Assembly (NCBI GenBank): GCA_949296525.1
Contig: CASFOP010000003.1
Location: 1-64,000, forward strand
Direction of reading: 5' to 3'
Length of the DNA: 64,000 nucleotides
Origin: an uncultured bacterium
GTDB taxonomy: Bacteria > Elusimicrobiota > Elusimicrobia > Elusimicrobiales > Elusimicrobiaceae
Part shown: in pieces, positions 24,124-32,745 of the stretch
How positions within the stretch are numbered: position 1 is the stretch's first letter
Layout of the letters: each line of letters begins with the position of its first letter
Made by a program: the position numbers and the translations under genes
The notes under the pieces: generated by a model
Databases searched by the model: none
Told to the model about the DNA's origin: nothing
Seen by the model: the letters and a program-made list of their open reading frames with translations, nothing else

Positions 24124-26184
24124 ATGGAAAACGCAGAAGTAATCACGCATATCGTCAAAAGAGACGGTACTATTCAGCCTTTTGACTCCAAAAAAATTAC
24201 CAAGGCCATCGCCAAAGCCGGCGAGGTGACCGGAGAATTTGACGCGGAAACCGCCAAAAAACTGACCATCCGCGCCATTAACATTATCCAACAGCTTTAT
24301 TCCGACACTACCCCCAACGTGGAAAACGTACAGGATATCGTGGAAGACGTTCTGCTGACCTCCAACTACCACAAAACGGCCAAGGCCTATATTTTGTACC
24401 GCGACCAGCATGCGCGCATCCGTGAGATTTCTTCCAAGTTTAACGTGGACCTGGTGGACCAGTACCTGCAGCAGCTGGACTGGCAAGTGAACGAAAACAG
24501 CAACATGGGCTACTCTTTGCAGGGCCTGAACAATTATATTTCTTCGGAAATCAGCAAAATTTACTGGCTGAACAAAATTTACCCCGAAAAAGTAAAACGC
24601 ATGCACACCGAAGGCGATTTCCACCTGCACGACCTGGGGCTTTTGGGCGCCTACTGCGTGGGCTGGGACTTGCAGGACCTGCTGCTGAGCGGTTTTACGG
24701 GCGTGGTCGGCAAAGCGGAAAGTAAACCTGCCAAACATTTCCGCACGGCGTTGGGCCAAGTAGTCAACTTTTTCTATACGCTGCAAGGCGAAAGCGCGGG
24801 CGCGCAGGCATTCAGCAACTTTGACACCCTGCTGGCCCCGTTTATCTATTACGACAAACTCTCTTATGACGAGGTCAAACAGGCCCTGCAGGAATTTTTG
24901 TTCAACGTCAACGTGCCCACCCGCGTGGGTTTCCAAACGCCGTTTACGAACCTGACGCTGGATTTGAACGTCCCTTCTTATTATAAAGACCAGCCCGTCA
25001 TCATCGGCGGCAAGCTGATGGACAAAACGTACAAGGAATTCCAGAACGAAATGGATCTGCTCAACCGCGCATTCTGCGAGGTCATGCTGGCCGGCGACGC
25101 CAAAGGCCGCGTGTTCACGTTCCCCATTCCGACGTACAACATTACCAAGGATTTTGACTGGGACAACCCCAAACTGACCCCGCTGTGGGAAATGACGGCC
25201 AAGTACGGCATTCCGTATTTCGCCAACTTTATCAACTCCGACATGAACCCCGAAGACGCCCGCTCCATGTGCTGCCGTCTGCGCATTGACAACCGTGAGC
25301 TGCGCAAACGCGGCGGCGGGCTGTTCGGTTCGGCCCCGCTGACGGGTTCCATCGGCGTGGTGACCATCAACCTGCCGCGCCTGGGATACATATCCAAAGA
25401 CGAAGACGAATTTTTCAAAAATCTGCTGGACCGCATGGTTACGGCCAAAGAAAGCCTGGAAATCAAGCGCAAAGTTATTGAACGCTTTACCAACGCCAAC
25501 CTCTATCCGTACATGCGTTTTTACCTGCGCACTGTCAAACAGCGCTTCAACGAATATTGGAAAAACCACTTTTCCACCATCGGCCTGGTGGGCCTGAACG
25601 AAGCGGCCGTCAACCTCATCGGCGAAGATATCGGCACCGAAAAAGGCCGCGCCTTTGCCGAAAAAGTGCTGACGTTCATGCGTGAAACACTGGTTAAATT
25701 CCAGGAAGAAACCGGCAACAACTACAACCTGGAAGCCACACCGGCCGAAGGCACCTCTTACCGTCTGGCCAAGCTGGACAAAGAGCGCTACCCCGAAATC
25801 ATCTGCGCCGACGAAGAACTGTACAAACAGGGCCATCAGCCCTTTTATACCAACTCGTCGCAGCTGCCCGTCAACTATACCGACGACGTATTTGAAATGC
25901 TGGACCTGCAAAGCAATATCCAGTCCAAATACACCGGCGGCACCGTGCAGCATATTTTCACGGGTGAGCGTATTAAAGATTTGGAAGCGATGAAGAAATT
26001 CATCAAAACGGTGTGTGAAAAATACACGCTGCCGTATTTCTCCATTACGCCCACGTTCAGCGTCTGCCCCAAATGCGGCTACATTGAAGGGGAACACTTT
26101 GAATGCCCCAAATGCAAGGCCGAACGCATGCAGGAGCTGGAACGCCAGGTGCGCCTGTTAGAGGAACAACTCTACAGCAAATAA
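24124..26184 (+). CDS. nrdD: Anaerobic (class III) ribonucleoside-triphosphate reductase, large part lacking the glycyl-radical domain
   Basis: 686 residues. It reduces ribonucleotides to deoxyribonucleotides without oxygen. The N-terminal ATP-cone (about 3-95, VKRDGTIQPFDSKKITKAI) precedes the ten-stranded barrel with HLHDLGLLGAYCVGWDLQ and the ARSMCCRLRID cysteine site. The C-terminal zinc-ribbon cysteines (CPKCGY and CPKCKAE) are present. The protein then stops after a helical heptad tail (QELERQVRLLEEQLYSK). The glycyl-radical loop that normally follows, RVVGY, is absent here and is encoded by the next gene. AGGA lies 8 nt before the chosen ATG; an ATG 60 bases upstream in frame is less likely. 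Confidence 0.95.
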   Translation: MENAEVITHIVKRDGTIQPFDSKKITKAIAKAGEVTGEFDAETAKKLTIRAINIIQQLYSDTTPNVENVQDIVEDVLLTSNYHKTAKAYILYRDQHARIREISSKFNVDLVDQYLQQLDWQVNENSNMGYSLQGLNNYISSEISKIYWLNKIYPEKVKRMHTEGDFHLHDLGLLGAYCVGWDLQDLLLSGFTGVVGKAESKPAKHFRTALGQVVNFFYTLQGESAGAQAFSNFDTLLAPFIYYDKLSYDEVKQALQEFLFNVNVPTRVGFQTPFTNLTLDLNVPSYYKDQPVIIGGKLMDKTYKEFQNEMDLLNRAFCEVMLAGDAKGRVFTFPIPTYNITKDFDWDNPKLTPLWEMTAKYGIPYFANFINSDMNPEDARSMCCRLRIDNRELRKRGGGLFGSAPLTGSIGVVTINLPRLGYISKDEDEFFKNLLDRMVTAKESLEIKRKVIERFTNANLYPYMRFYLRTVKQRFNEYWKNHFSTIGLVGLNEAAVNLIGEDIGTEKGRAFAEKVLTFMRETLVKFQEETGNNYNLEATPAEGTSYRLAKLDKERYPEIICADEELYKQGHQPFYTNSSQLPVNYTDDVFEMLDLQSNIQSKYTGGTVQHIFTGERIKDLEAMKKFIKTVCEKYTLPYFSITPTFSVCPKCGYIEGEHFECPKCKAERMQELERQVRLLEEQLYSK

Positions 26185-26199
26185 TTTGCAAAGCAATAC

Positions 26200-26233
26200 C
26201 TTTTCGGGCCGGAACACAGGCCGGCCCGAAAAG
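26200..26233 (+). promoter_or_regulatory. Strong hairpin between the two nrdD parts
   Basis: CTTTTCGGGCCGG (26200-26212) and CCGGCCCGAAAAG (26221-26233) form a perfect 13-bp stem with an 8-nt loop. No U-tract follows on either strand, so it is not a classical terminator. It lies 15 nt after the nrdD stop and 77 nt before the small glycyl-radical gene. It may act as an RNA-stability or stoichiometry element. Confidence 0.55.
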
Positions 26234-26310
26234 CAGTCCTGGCCGGGCCAAAAAGTGCTACAATACCAGAAGGCGCAAGCCGGACACAGGAAGTAAAAGG
26301 GAGTAATAAC

Positions 26311-26517
26311 ATGACCGCTGAAGAAAGAAAAATCGTTGAAAACAAAATCTCGGAACTGAAAAAAGAAATGCAGGACGTGCACGGTTCCAAATGTGAAGTG
26401 TACAGCCGCGTAGTGGGTTATTTGCGCCCGGTGCAGAACTGGAACAAAGGCAAAAAAGAAGAGTTTGCCATGCGCAAAACCATGCATGTGGACTGCGGCT
26501 GCGGCTGCGGTAAATAA
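26311..26517 (+). CDS. Stand-alone glycyl-radical domain of class III ribonucleotide reductase
   Basis: 68 residues. The central part, CEVYSRVVGYLRPV then NWNKGKKEEFAMR, is the canonical C-terminal glycyl-radical segment of NrdD, with Gly36 as the radical site. An N-terminal helix (ERKIVENKISELKKEM) could pair with the helical tail of the large part. The C-terminus ends DCGCGCGK, a compact cysteine cluster. The gene has its own ribosome binding site (GGGAG 6-7 nt before the ATG) and is separated from nrdD by 126 nt, so it is a genuine split and not a simple frameshift. Together with nrdD and nrdG it should reconstitute the active enzyme. Confidence 0.93.
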   Translation: MTAEERKIVENKISELKKEMQDVHGSKCEVYSRVVGYLRPVQNWNKGKKEEFAMRKTMHVDCGCGCGK

Positions 26518-26544
26518 TTTCCCTTTTTTGGCGATGGGCATCGG

Positions 26545-27165
26545 ATGAAAATAGGCGGGCTTTTAAAATTTACGCTCATAGACTTTCCGGGCCGGCCGGC
26601 GGCGGTGATATTCACCCAGGGGTGCAACTTCCGTTGCCGTTACTGCCATAACCCGGAGCTGGTGTATCCGCATATGTTCACCGAGCCCGTTGCCGAAGAG
26701 GAAATAGACGCTTTTTTAAAACGCAGACAGGGCACACTGGAAGGAGTGGTAGTTTCTGGCGGAGAGCCTACCCTGTTTGATGACCTGCCCCAATTTCTGA
26801 GCAAACTCAAATCCATGGGCTATGCAGTCAAGCTGGACACCAACGGCACGCGGCCCGAGATGCTTAAAGAAATCATAGATAATAAACTGGTGGATTTTAT
26901 CGCCATGGATTTAAAAGCCCCACTGGAAAAATACGCACTGATTACGGGGGTGGAGTTTAATATGTCCATCATACAGCAGTCCATGGATTTAATACGCAAC
27001 GCAGGCATCGGCTATGAGTTCCGCACCACCTATGACAAAGAAGTGCTGACCGACGCCGATATAGAAGCCATATCTCACATGGCCGGCGGCCACTACCGCG
27101 TGCAGGAATGCCTGCCCGTAGCCAAAGAAAAAGCCGCTTTAAAGGTGTTGCACGACGAATTATAA
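26545..27165 (+). CDS. nrdG: Anaerobic ribonucleoside-triphosphate reductase activating protein (radical SAM)
   Basis: 206 residues. It uses a [4Fe-4S] cluster and S-adenosylmethionine to form the glycyl radical on NrdD. The cluster motif is CNFRCRYCHNP (CxxxCxxC, about residues 28-35) and the SAM-binding VVSGGEPTL is near 68. It belongs to the ~200-residue NrdG-type activases of many anaerobes. It lies 27 nt downstream of the small glycyl-radical gene, its presumed substrate, and ends before a strong terminator. A PFL-activase-like role is less likely given the context. Confidence 0.93.
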   Translation: MKIGGLLKFTLIDFPGRPAAVIFTQGCNFRCRYCHNPELVYPHMFTEPVAEEEIDAFLKRRQGTLEGVVVSGGEPTLFDDLPQFLSKLKSMGYAVKLDTNGTRPEMLKEIIDNKLVDFIAMDLKAPLEKYALITGVEFNMSIIQQSMDLIRNAGIGYEFRTTYDKEVLTDADIEAISHMAGGHYRVQECLPVAKEKAALKVLHDEL

Positions 27166-27185
27166 CCCCTTTGAAACACAGAAAA

Positions 27186-27214
27186 GCCCGGCATATTATA
27201 TGCCGGGCATTTTT
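27186..27214. terminator. Bidirectional terminator after nrdG
   Basis: The perfect 10-bp stem GCCCGGCATA/TATGCCGGGC (27186-27195 with 27199-27208) has a 3-nt loop and is followed by ATTTTTAT on the plus strand and TTTTC on the minus strand. It serves nrdG and the convergent gene at 27233. Confidence 0.92.
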
Positions 27215-27232
27215 ATATTCCATACGGTTGAG

Positions 27233-27997
27233 TTAGCGGGTTAAAGTCTGAATTTCCTGCGCAAAATTTTCCAAATCATTCTGTACAGGGCCGGACAGTT
27301 CACAGGCGTGGTCGGTAATGAACGATACCGGGTCCAGCATCCCCCCCCAACCGGTTTTTACCGGCTTGGCAAATTCTTTGGCCATAACCCGGGCACTTTG
27401 CGGATCTTTTTTCACATTCGCATTAAAAGCATCCATAGCTTCCATCATGCTCTGCAATACCCAGTCAGCATTATACTGCGTAAGCCCACCCACAAAGGTG
27501 CGGAAATTTTCCAACCCGCGGCCAAAATCATCCGGCAACTCCCTTTCAGCCAACACCATTCCGTTCCGGTCTTCCTCCATGGCGGCGTCCCATTCCTGCC
27601 ACAGCTTTTGTTCGGAGGGGGCCAAATTAACCAGTTCCATATGCACATAATCCACAATCTGGATTTGGTTATTGCCAAAATCAATTTTCACCGGCTCATT
27701 TAGTTCCATACGCAGCGCCAGGCGTTCCTCCGTTCCCAGGTTTTTTCGCAGTTCCATATAAGCCGCACGCACCCCGTCCAGGGACTGGAACATAAAATCA
27801 TAGTTATAATACGGCTGTTTATAGGCAAATTCCTTAAAGGTATTTAGCTCGCCGGACAGCCTGTTTTGCTGCCTGGCTGCCTGCAGGGCCGCTTTATCCA
27901 ACGCCTTTTGAATACCGTTGGCCTTGTCTTCTACGGAAGCAGCAAACGCCGCCGGGACAAAAGCCGCCAACAACAACAAAACCATCAGTTTCTTCAT
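27233..27997 (-). CDS. Secreted protein of unknown function
   Basis: 254 residues. A clear signal peptide (MKKLMVLLLLAAFVPAAFA) is followed by a mostly helical soluble domain with no recognised motif and no cysteine-pair pattern. It is probably periplasmic. AAAGGAG lies 6-7 nt before the ATG. It is monocistronic between the nrdG terminator and the aminopeptidase gene, which ends about 100 nt upstream on the same strand. Confidence 0.75.
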   Translation of the reverse strand: MKKLMVLLLLAAFVPAAFAASVEDKANGIQKALDKAALQAARQQNRLSGELNTFKEFAYKQPYYNYDFMFQSLDGVRAAYMELRKNLGTEERLALRMELNEPVKIDFGNNQIQIVDYVHMELVNLAPSEQKLWQEWDAAMEEDRNGMVLAERELPDDFGRGLENFRTFVGGLTQYNADWVLQSMMEAMDAFNANVKKDPQSARVMAKEFAKPVKTGWGGMLDPVSFITDHACELSGPVQNDLENFAQEIQTLTR

Positions 27998-28100
27998 AAC
28001 AACTCCTTTGAAATGAATTTCTTACACTTTCAGTTTAAAAAATACGCTACAACCAGACAAGGGCCATAAGACCTATTTATACTGGCCGAAAGGGCCCAGA

Positions 28101-29306
28101 TTAATGCGTAAAACGGCCTTTTTCATAGATGAGCAACTTTTCGCCATTCTTTAGCAAAGCATGCACCGTTTTTTGTTCGGTATTAATCAAATCCCAGTGC
28201 AGGGAAGAATCATTAAATCCCAGGCATTCTTTAGCCTTTTTATCCAGTTTACGCACATCCCCGGAAAAAGTGTCGGCATAGCTGGAACCCACCGCCAAAT
28301 GGCAGTTGCCGTGCTTGCCTCCGAAGTTTTCGTCAAACAGCGTATCGGCCATAAACTTGTCTATTTTGGAAAAGCGCCTGTCCGTCAGGGAAAATTCCCC
28401 CACCTGGGCTGCGCCGCGGTCCATGGACAGCATTTTGCGTAGGAAATCCTGCCCCTTCTCCGCCGTGGCCTTGACGGCACGCCCATCTTTGAATTCCAGC
28501 CGCACGCCGGTAACGTAATTGCCACTGCGGTAAGAAGGCAAATCGGCATAATACACGCCGCGCGTGCCGCGCCAGTCCGGCGAGGTAAAAATTTCAAAAG
28601 ACGGGATATTATTCCCGCCGCCGGAGATAAACTTCCGCTTGTCCCCCAGCAAAATTTCCAAATCCATATGTGCGGTTTCTATATGCAGTTTTTCTATTTT
28701 CAGCCCGCTCAGCCACGCGCCGATATCGGCTATTTGGGCCATAACTTCTTTCCATTTTTTTACGGGATCCTTGTCATTTAAAAAACAGGCTTTGGCCACC
28801 TGTGCCGTATATTCCTTAAGCGAAAGGCCGGCCTGGGCGGCCTGTTCTTCGGTGGGATAGTTGCACAAAGTCCAGGAAAATTTTCCGCTCTGTTCACTGC
28901 GGTCCCAAATTTCGCGCAGGCTTTTGCGCGCCACCGCCGCGCGGGCGATCCGGGAGGGATTGACGCCTTTCAGCGCGGTCAAATCCAACGGGGCACGCAG
29001 GGAAATCAGCCCGTTGATACTTCCCTGAAACTCTTTTTCTCCCGCCGCTATAAAATCCAACTGTTTATCATCGGCCAGAGCGTAGAGGGAACGGGCAAAA
29101 TCTTCCGGCGCATTGACACGCGCCACGGCATGGTAATGCGCGCGCAGCAAACGTTCATACACCGCATGCGCCAGCGGCGCGGCGGCGATGTCATAGCGCA
29201 GCAACACCGTATCATATCTGGAAAATTTACCGCCGCGGCGGGCCGCTTCCATCGCCCAAACCATTACATCGGCATAATGCCCAAGCTGTGTTTTGCTAAA
29301 AGCCAT
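28101..29306 (-). CDS. M29-family aminopeptidase
   Basis: 401 residues, the typical size of the thermophilic-aminopeptidase (AmpS/PepS/AmpT) family. It removes N-terminal residues from peptides using two metal ions. The family patterns are FISGGGNNIPSFEIFTSPDW at about 225-245, with the metal Glu; DTLFDENFGGKHGNCHLAVG near 335 with Glu and His ligands; and SSLHWDLI near 370 with His and Asp. No signal peptide, so cytoplasmic. GGGGG lies 6 nt before the ATG. Its 5' end is divergent from the membrane protein at 29370. Confidence 0.9.
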   Translation of the reverse strand: MAFSKTQLGHYADVMVWAMEAARRGGKFSRYDTVLLRYDIAAAPLAHAVYERLLRAHYHAVARVNAPEDFARSLYALADDKQLDFIAAGEKEFQGSINGLISLRAPLDLTALKGVNPSRIARAAVARKSLREIWDRSEQSGKFSWTLCNYPTEEQAAQAGLSLKEYTAQVAKACFLNDKDPVKKWKEVMAQIADIGAWLSGLKIEKLHIETAHMDLEILLGDKRKFISGGGNNIPSFEIFTSPDWRGTRGVYYADLPSYRSGNYVTGVRLEFKDGRAVKATAEKGQDFLRKMLSMDRGAAQVGEFSLTDRRFSKIDKFMADTLFDENFGGKHGNCHLAVGSSYADTFSGDVRKLDKKAKECLGFNDSSLHWDLINTEQKTVHALLKNGEKLLIYEKGRFTH

Positions 29307-29369
29307 ACATATCCCCCTATTGTCCTCGTATAATGTTATAATACAAAATATAAAATACGGGATGAAAAT

Positions 29370-30128
29370 ATGAGAAAATGCTTGCTTCTTTTTTTACTGG
29401 CTGTTTGCGCCGCCCCGCTGTGGAGCGGCATCTTCCCCAAACCCGAAATGGATTTTGAGTTTGTTTACCAGACGGAGCTATCCCCCGCCATACTGCCGGA
29501 CACCAGCGAACAAATCCAGTGTGATGACAACCAGTGCCTGCAAAGTACGCCTTTGGGCAAATATGGGCTGCAAAAACTCTACTGCTCGGATAAAGACTGT
29601 TTTTCCGTTGCCTATCAATATGCTCCTTATCAGCAGCTGGCCATTGATTTTTCGGACGGAATAAAACGCAAAAGCAATGTTTTTCCTTCATCCAGAAAAC
29701 TGCGTGGGTCATTTACGGTTACCGTCCGGGATGCCGACTTGCTCGTACAGCCGGCCGCTTCTCCCCGCCCATTAAATGCACTTTCCCGGGCAGATGGATG
29801 GCTGTCCCTGCTGATTATTCTGCTGACGGAAGCGCTGGCGGCCTTTGCTTATTTGGCTTATACGGGTAAAAGTTATCGCGTGATTTACGGCGTCATTGCC
29901 GCCAATTTGATTACCATCCCGCTGACATGGCTGGTATTTGGCAATTTCGTAACGGAAACAGCCTTGCTGTGGTTATTCTGCCTGGTGTTTGAAGCCCTGT
30001 TTGTGTGGGGGTTTAACCGCCGGCACCTGTCCCTGCGCAACGCGGCGGCTTTAAGCGTGGCGGTTAATGTAACCAGTTATTCTATCGGTACCATGCTTTC
30101 CTTTCTGATTGCCCCGTATTTGTTTTAA
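29370..30128 (+). CDS. Membrane protein with exported N-terminal domain, unknown function
   Basis: 252 residues. A signal peptide (MRKCLLLFLLAVCAAPLWSG) is followed by an exported domain of about 110 residues holding four Cys (about 51, 56, 72, 77), which could form two disulfides. Four or so membrane helices then run to the C-terminus (about 140-250). I recognise no family. Two TATAAT boxes (29329-29334, 29337-29342) and TAAAAT (29351-29356) lie upstream, and a GGGA before the ATG. It ends in its own terminator. Confidence 0.7.
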   Translation: MRKCLLLFLLAVCAAPLWSGIFPKPEMDFEFVYQTELSPAILPDTSEQIQCDDNQCLQSTPLGKYGLQKLYCSDKDCFSVAYQYAPYQQLAIDFSDGIKRKSNVFPSSRKLRGSFTVTVRDADLLVQPAASPRPLNALSRADGWLSLLIILLTEALAAFAYLAYTGKSYRVIYGVIAANLITIPLTWLVFGNFVTETALLWLFCLVFEALFVWGFNRRHLSLRNAAALSVAVNVTSYSIGTMLSFLIAPYLF

Positions 30129-30131
30129 TGT

Positions 30132-30160
30132 AAAATCCCCGGAAATACCGGGGATTTTTT
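30132..30160 (+). terminator. Terminator of the membrane protein gene
   Basis: The stem AATCCCCGG/CCGGGGATT (30134-30142 with 30148-30156), loop AAATA, is followed by TTTTTT. It overlaps the last codon of the convergent SPL-family gene. Confidence 0.9.
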
Positions 30161-31457
30161 ATTTTGCACACGGACACATATTTGCCTTTTCCATACACAC
30201 ATACACCACCGTTTTGGGGAAAAGTTTTTGCAAAAGCGGCACAAAATAAGCATACACCCGGCGGCGCATTTCCTCGGGGTAACGCATTTTGCCGTCAAAA
30301 TCCAGCAGAAATTCCCCGTCCAAAATCGTATTGTCCGGAAAGCGGTTTTCCACCGCTTTTTTTAATTCGCGTGAAAAGCGCAAAAGCCCCACGCTGATCC
30401 ACGCCACTTTATCCGCCGGCACCGCTTCGGCTATTTGTTCTGCCGCCTGCGTATAGGCTTTCCGCCAGCCGTCAAACGGCACCACGGGGTCAAAATGAAA
30501 CCCCAAGCGGTACCCGGCCTTGGCCGCCAGGGCCGCCGCTTCCAGCCGCCGCGTCAAAGACGGCGTAAAATGCTCCGTTTGTTCTATAAACTGCGGCGCA
30601 TTGACGGACCAGCCGACCACCACATTTTCCGCCCCGCCTTCCTCCAGCAGGCCCTCTATGCATATGCTTTTGGTTTTAAATTCAAACTGCAAATGCGGCC
30701 TGGCACGGAAAAACGGCACCAGCTCGCGGCTGTAGCGGGTCAGCCCGTCAAACACCAAAGAATCCGTAAATTCCCCGCTGCCGATGCGCGGGCGGTCAAA
30801 CGGCCCCTTATTAAATTTCGCCCCGTCTATTTTATCCAAAAAATCCCGCACATTGGCCGGCAATAGAACGGCGTGCAAATTCTGATACTGCTGCAGGAAA
30901 CAATACTCGCACTCAAAGCGGCAGCCAAACCCCAGATTAATCAGGTTGTACCCGCAGCCCGCATTGCCCTGCGAACACGGGCAGGGCTTTAAAAAATCGT
31001 ATTTTTCGCGGTGGATGACCAATGTTTCGGTGCGGCGGGAAAAATTGCTTTCCCCCACCATTTCTTTGCCGTCCCAGTCGTGAAAAGCGGCTTTGGGAAA
31101 CATTTCTCGCGCACGCGCCGCCAGCGGACTGCCCTGCACGGAAGTTTCAATATAAATGTTTTTGGGATAAAATTCCCGCGGCGTTAAATCCGCCCGCTGG
31201 GCCGGATTCGGCTCCAGTTTAGGCAAATAAAACGCATTCTTCGGCGCGGAAGCGAAAGAAAGCGGATAACGTTTTTGCAGCAGGATTTTTTTGGCGCGTT
31301 CAAAATTCAGTCCCTTTTCGGCGGGCAATACGGCAGACGGCTCCGCGCCGTCGCGCTTGGCTATTTCGTACAGCAGGCGCAGCAGCTCGCGCTTTTTGTT
31401 AACGCCCAGCGCGGGCAATATGCCGTCCAAATAAGAAGAAATCGTTTCAATGTCCAT
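30159..31457 (-). CDS. SPL-family radical SAM protein (spore photoproduct lyase-like)
   Basis: 432 residues. The cluster motif is LGFGCRFECEYCFLQQY (CxxxCxxC, about 178-185). The size and the following HAVLLPANVRDFLDKID and GEFTDSLVFDGLT segments match the SplB-like family. In Bacillus SplB repairs the thymine spore photoproduct; in a non-sporeformer the family member may repair a related lesion or do something else. The C-terminal VCMEKANMCPCAK adds Cys residues. It overlaps the aldo/keto reductase gene by 11 nt and ends the long minus-strand group that starts with addB. Confidence 0.85.
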   Translation of the reverse strand: MDIETISSYLDGILPALGVNKKRELLRLLYEIAKRDGAEPSAVLPAEKGLNFERAKKILLQKRYPLSFASAPKNAFYLPKLEPNPAQRADLTPREFYPKNIYIETSVQGSPLAARAREMFPKAAFHDWDGKEMVGESNFSRRTETLVIHREKYDFLKPCPCSQGNAGCGYNLINLGFGCRFECEYCFLQQYQNLHAVLLPANVRDFLDKIDGAKFNKGPFDRPRIGSGEFTDSLVFDGLTRYSRELVPFFRARPHLQFEFKTKSICIEGLLEEGGAENVVVGWSVNAPQFIEQTEHFTPSLTRRLEAAALAAKAGYRLGFHFDPVVPFDGWRKAYTQAAEQIAEAVPADKVAWISVGLLRFSRELKKAVENRFPDNTILDGEFLLDFDGKMRYPEEMRRRVYAYFVPLLQKLFPKTVVYVCMEKANMCPCAK

Positions 31458-32376
31458 ATTCCAAATACTCCGCTTCCTGTTCTGTCAGGCGGATTTGCAG
31501 GGCGGCGGCATTCTCCTGCACCTGCCGCACACAACGCGCCCCGAATAAAACCCCGCTGACACCGCCGCGCCCCAGCACCCACGCCAAAGCTACAGCAGAC
31601 GCGGCACAGTCTTTTTGCGCGGCCAGTTCCTTTATGCGTGCGGCCACGCCCTGCGCGCGGGAAAAAGACTCTCCCCGATAATACGGATAAAAATACCTGC
31701 GCGCATCGCTGCGGCGGAAGTTAGGCTCCTTATGGTATTTGCCGCTTAAAATCCCCCCGCCCAGCGCGCCGTAGGCCATAAAAGGGATTTTCTTTTCCGC
31801 ACACGCCGCCAACACCTTTTCCTGTTTGTTGTCCAGCAAAGACAGCGGGTTCTGCACACACGCCACAGACGCCTGCGCGGCGGCGGAGACCAGCAGATCC
31901 GCAGACACGTTACACAGCCCCAAAGCGCGTATTTTGCCCTGCTCTTTCAGCCGCTCCAGCGCGCCCAGCGCGTCGGAAAGCGGCACTTTTGGGTCGGGCC
32001 AGTGTATGAGGTATATGTCCAAATAATCGGTTTGCAGGCGGGAGAGCGACGCGTCACACTGCGCCAAAATGCTTTCGGGCCGCAGGTCATGGTCCGGCCG
32101 GCCGTCTTTATTTAACACAATGCCGCATTTGTCCGCCAGCAGTACCTGTTGGCGGCGGCCTTTTAAGGCGCGCGCCAGCAGCTCCTCGGCGCGGCCCCAG
32201 CCGTAAGCGGGGGCGGTGTCTATCAGGCAAATGCCCGCGTCCAGCGCGGCGTGCACGGCGTTTACCGCGTCCTGCCCGTCGGGTTCCCCCCAGTCTTTTC
32301 CGCCGCCCAAAGCCCAGGCGCCCAGCCCCAAACGCGGGGCCGTTTTACCGGACAAAATAAGCGGCGTAAAAGTCAT
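31447..32376 (-). CDS. Aldo/keto reductase
   Basis: 309 residues. NAD(P)H-dependent oxidoreductase with a TIM barrel. Catalytic tetrad residues are visible: Asp and Tyr in DTAPAYGWGRAEE near 50-58, Lys in LADKCG near 82, and His in YLIHWPDP near 125. The cofactor-binding C-terminus is typical. Its substrate is unknown. The ATG at 32376 overlaps the previous stop as TAATG; a TTG two codons upstream is the only alternative. The two genes are coupled. Confidence 0.9.
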   Translation of the reverse strand: MTFTPLILSGKTAPRLGLGAWALGGGKDWGEPDGQDAVNAVHAALDAGICLIDTAPAYGWGRAEELLARALKGRRQQVLLADKCGIVLNKDGRPDHDLRPESILAQCDASLSRLQTDYLDIYLIHWPDPKVPLSDALGALERLKEQGKIRALGLCNVSADLLVSAAAQASVACVQNPLSLLDNKQEKVLAACAEKKIPFMAYGALGGGILSGKYHKEPNFRRSDARRYFYPYYRGESFSRAQGVAARIKELAAQKDCAASAVALAWVLGRGGVSGVLFGARCVRQVQENAAALQIRLTEQEAEYLEYGH

Positions 32377-32744
32377 TACCAAATCCCATTTTCCGCCATG
32401 AAACAGCTTTCTACGGTTTTAATACCGACTGTTTGCGCTTTTTGGCGGGCGCGTTCGTCCCGCGCGCCGGGCTGGAACCAAATTTCCTTCACCCCCGCCG
32501 CTATACACTGCGCCACCGCTCCGTCCAGCGCGGCCGGAGGCAGCACCATAATCACGCCGTCAGGCGCCGCGGGCAGATCCGCCAAGGTTTTATAGACGGG
32601 GTTTCCCAGCAACTCCCCGCCTTTGGGGTTTACCGCATAGACGCGATAACCGGCGGCCAGCAAATCTTTAAAAATGCGGGTGCCGTATTTGGACGGATCC
32701 GTCAAAGACACGCCCATCACGGCATAAACGCGGCAGGCCGGCAT
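32376..32744 (-). CDS. CoA-binding domain protein (YccU-like)
   Basis: 122 residues, one Rossmann-type CoA-binding domain. The nucleotide site reads AVMGVSLTDPSKYGTRIFKDL and the domain continues with VYAVNPKGGELLGNPVYKTL and EIWFQPGARDE, as in the YccU/YneT family. The biological role is not known; related domains bind CoA or act in protein acetylation complexes. The stop codon shares bases with the start of the aldo/keto reductase. It follows ybaB by 1 nt. Confidence 0.88.
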   Translation of the reverse strand: MPACRVYAVMGVSLTDPSKYGTRIFKDLLAAGYRVYAVNPKGGELLGNPVYKTLADLPAAPDGVIMVLPPAALDGAVAQCIAAGVKEIWFQPGARDERARQKAQTVGIKTVESCFMAENGIW

Positions 32745-32745
32745 A

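Noticed and set aside
24004..26097. A 697-codon open frame on the minus strand opposite nrdD
   Set aside because: It mirrors a highly conserved nrdD and has the typical shadow composition (His/Gln/Phe/Val-rich) with no domain.
26184..26311. Sequencing frameshift as explanation of the split nrdD
   Set aside because: The two parts are separated by 126 non-coding bases with a perfect hairpin, and the second has its own ribosome binding site and helical start. A simple indel would not create this.
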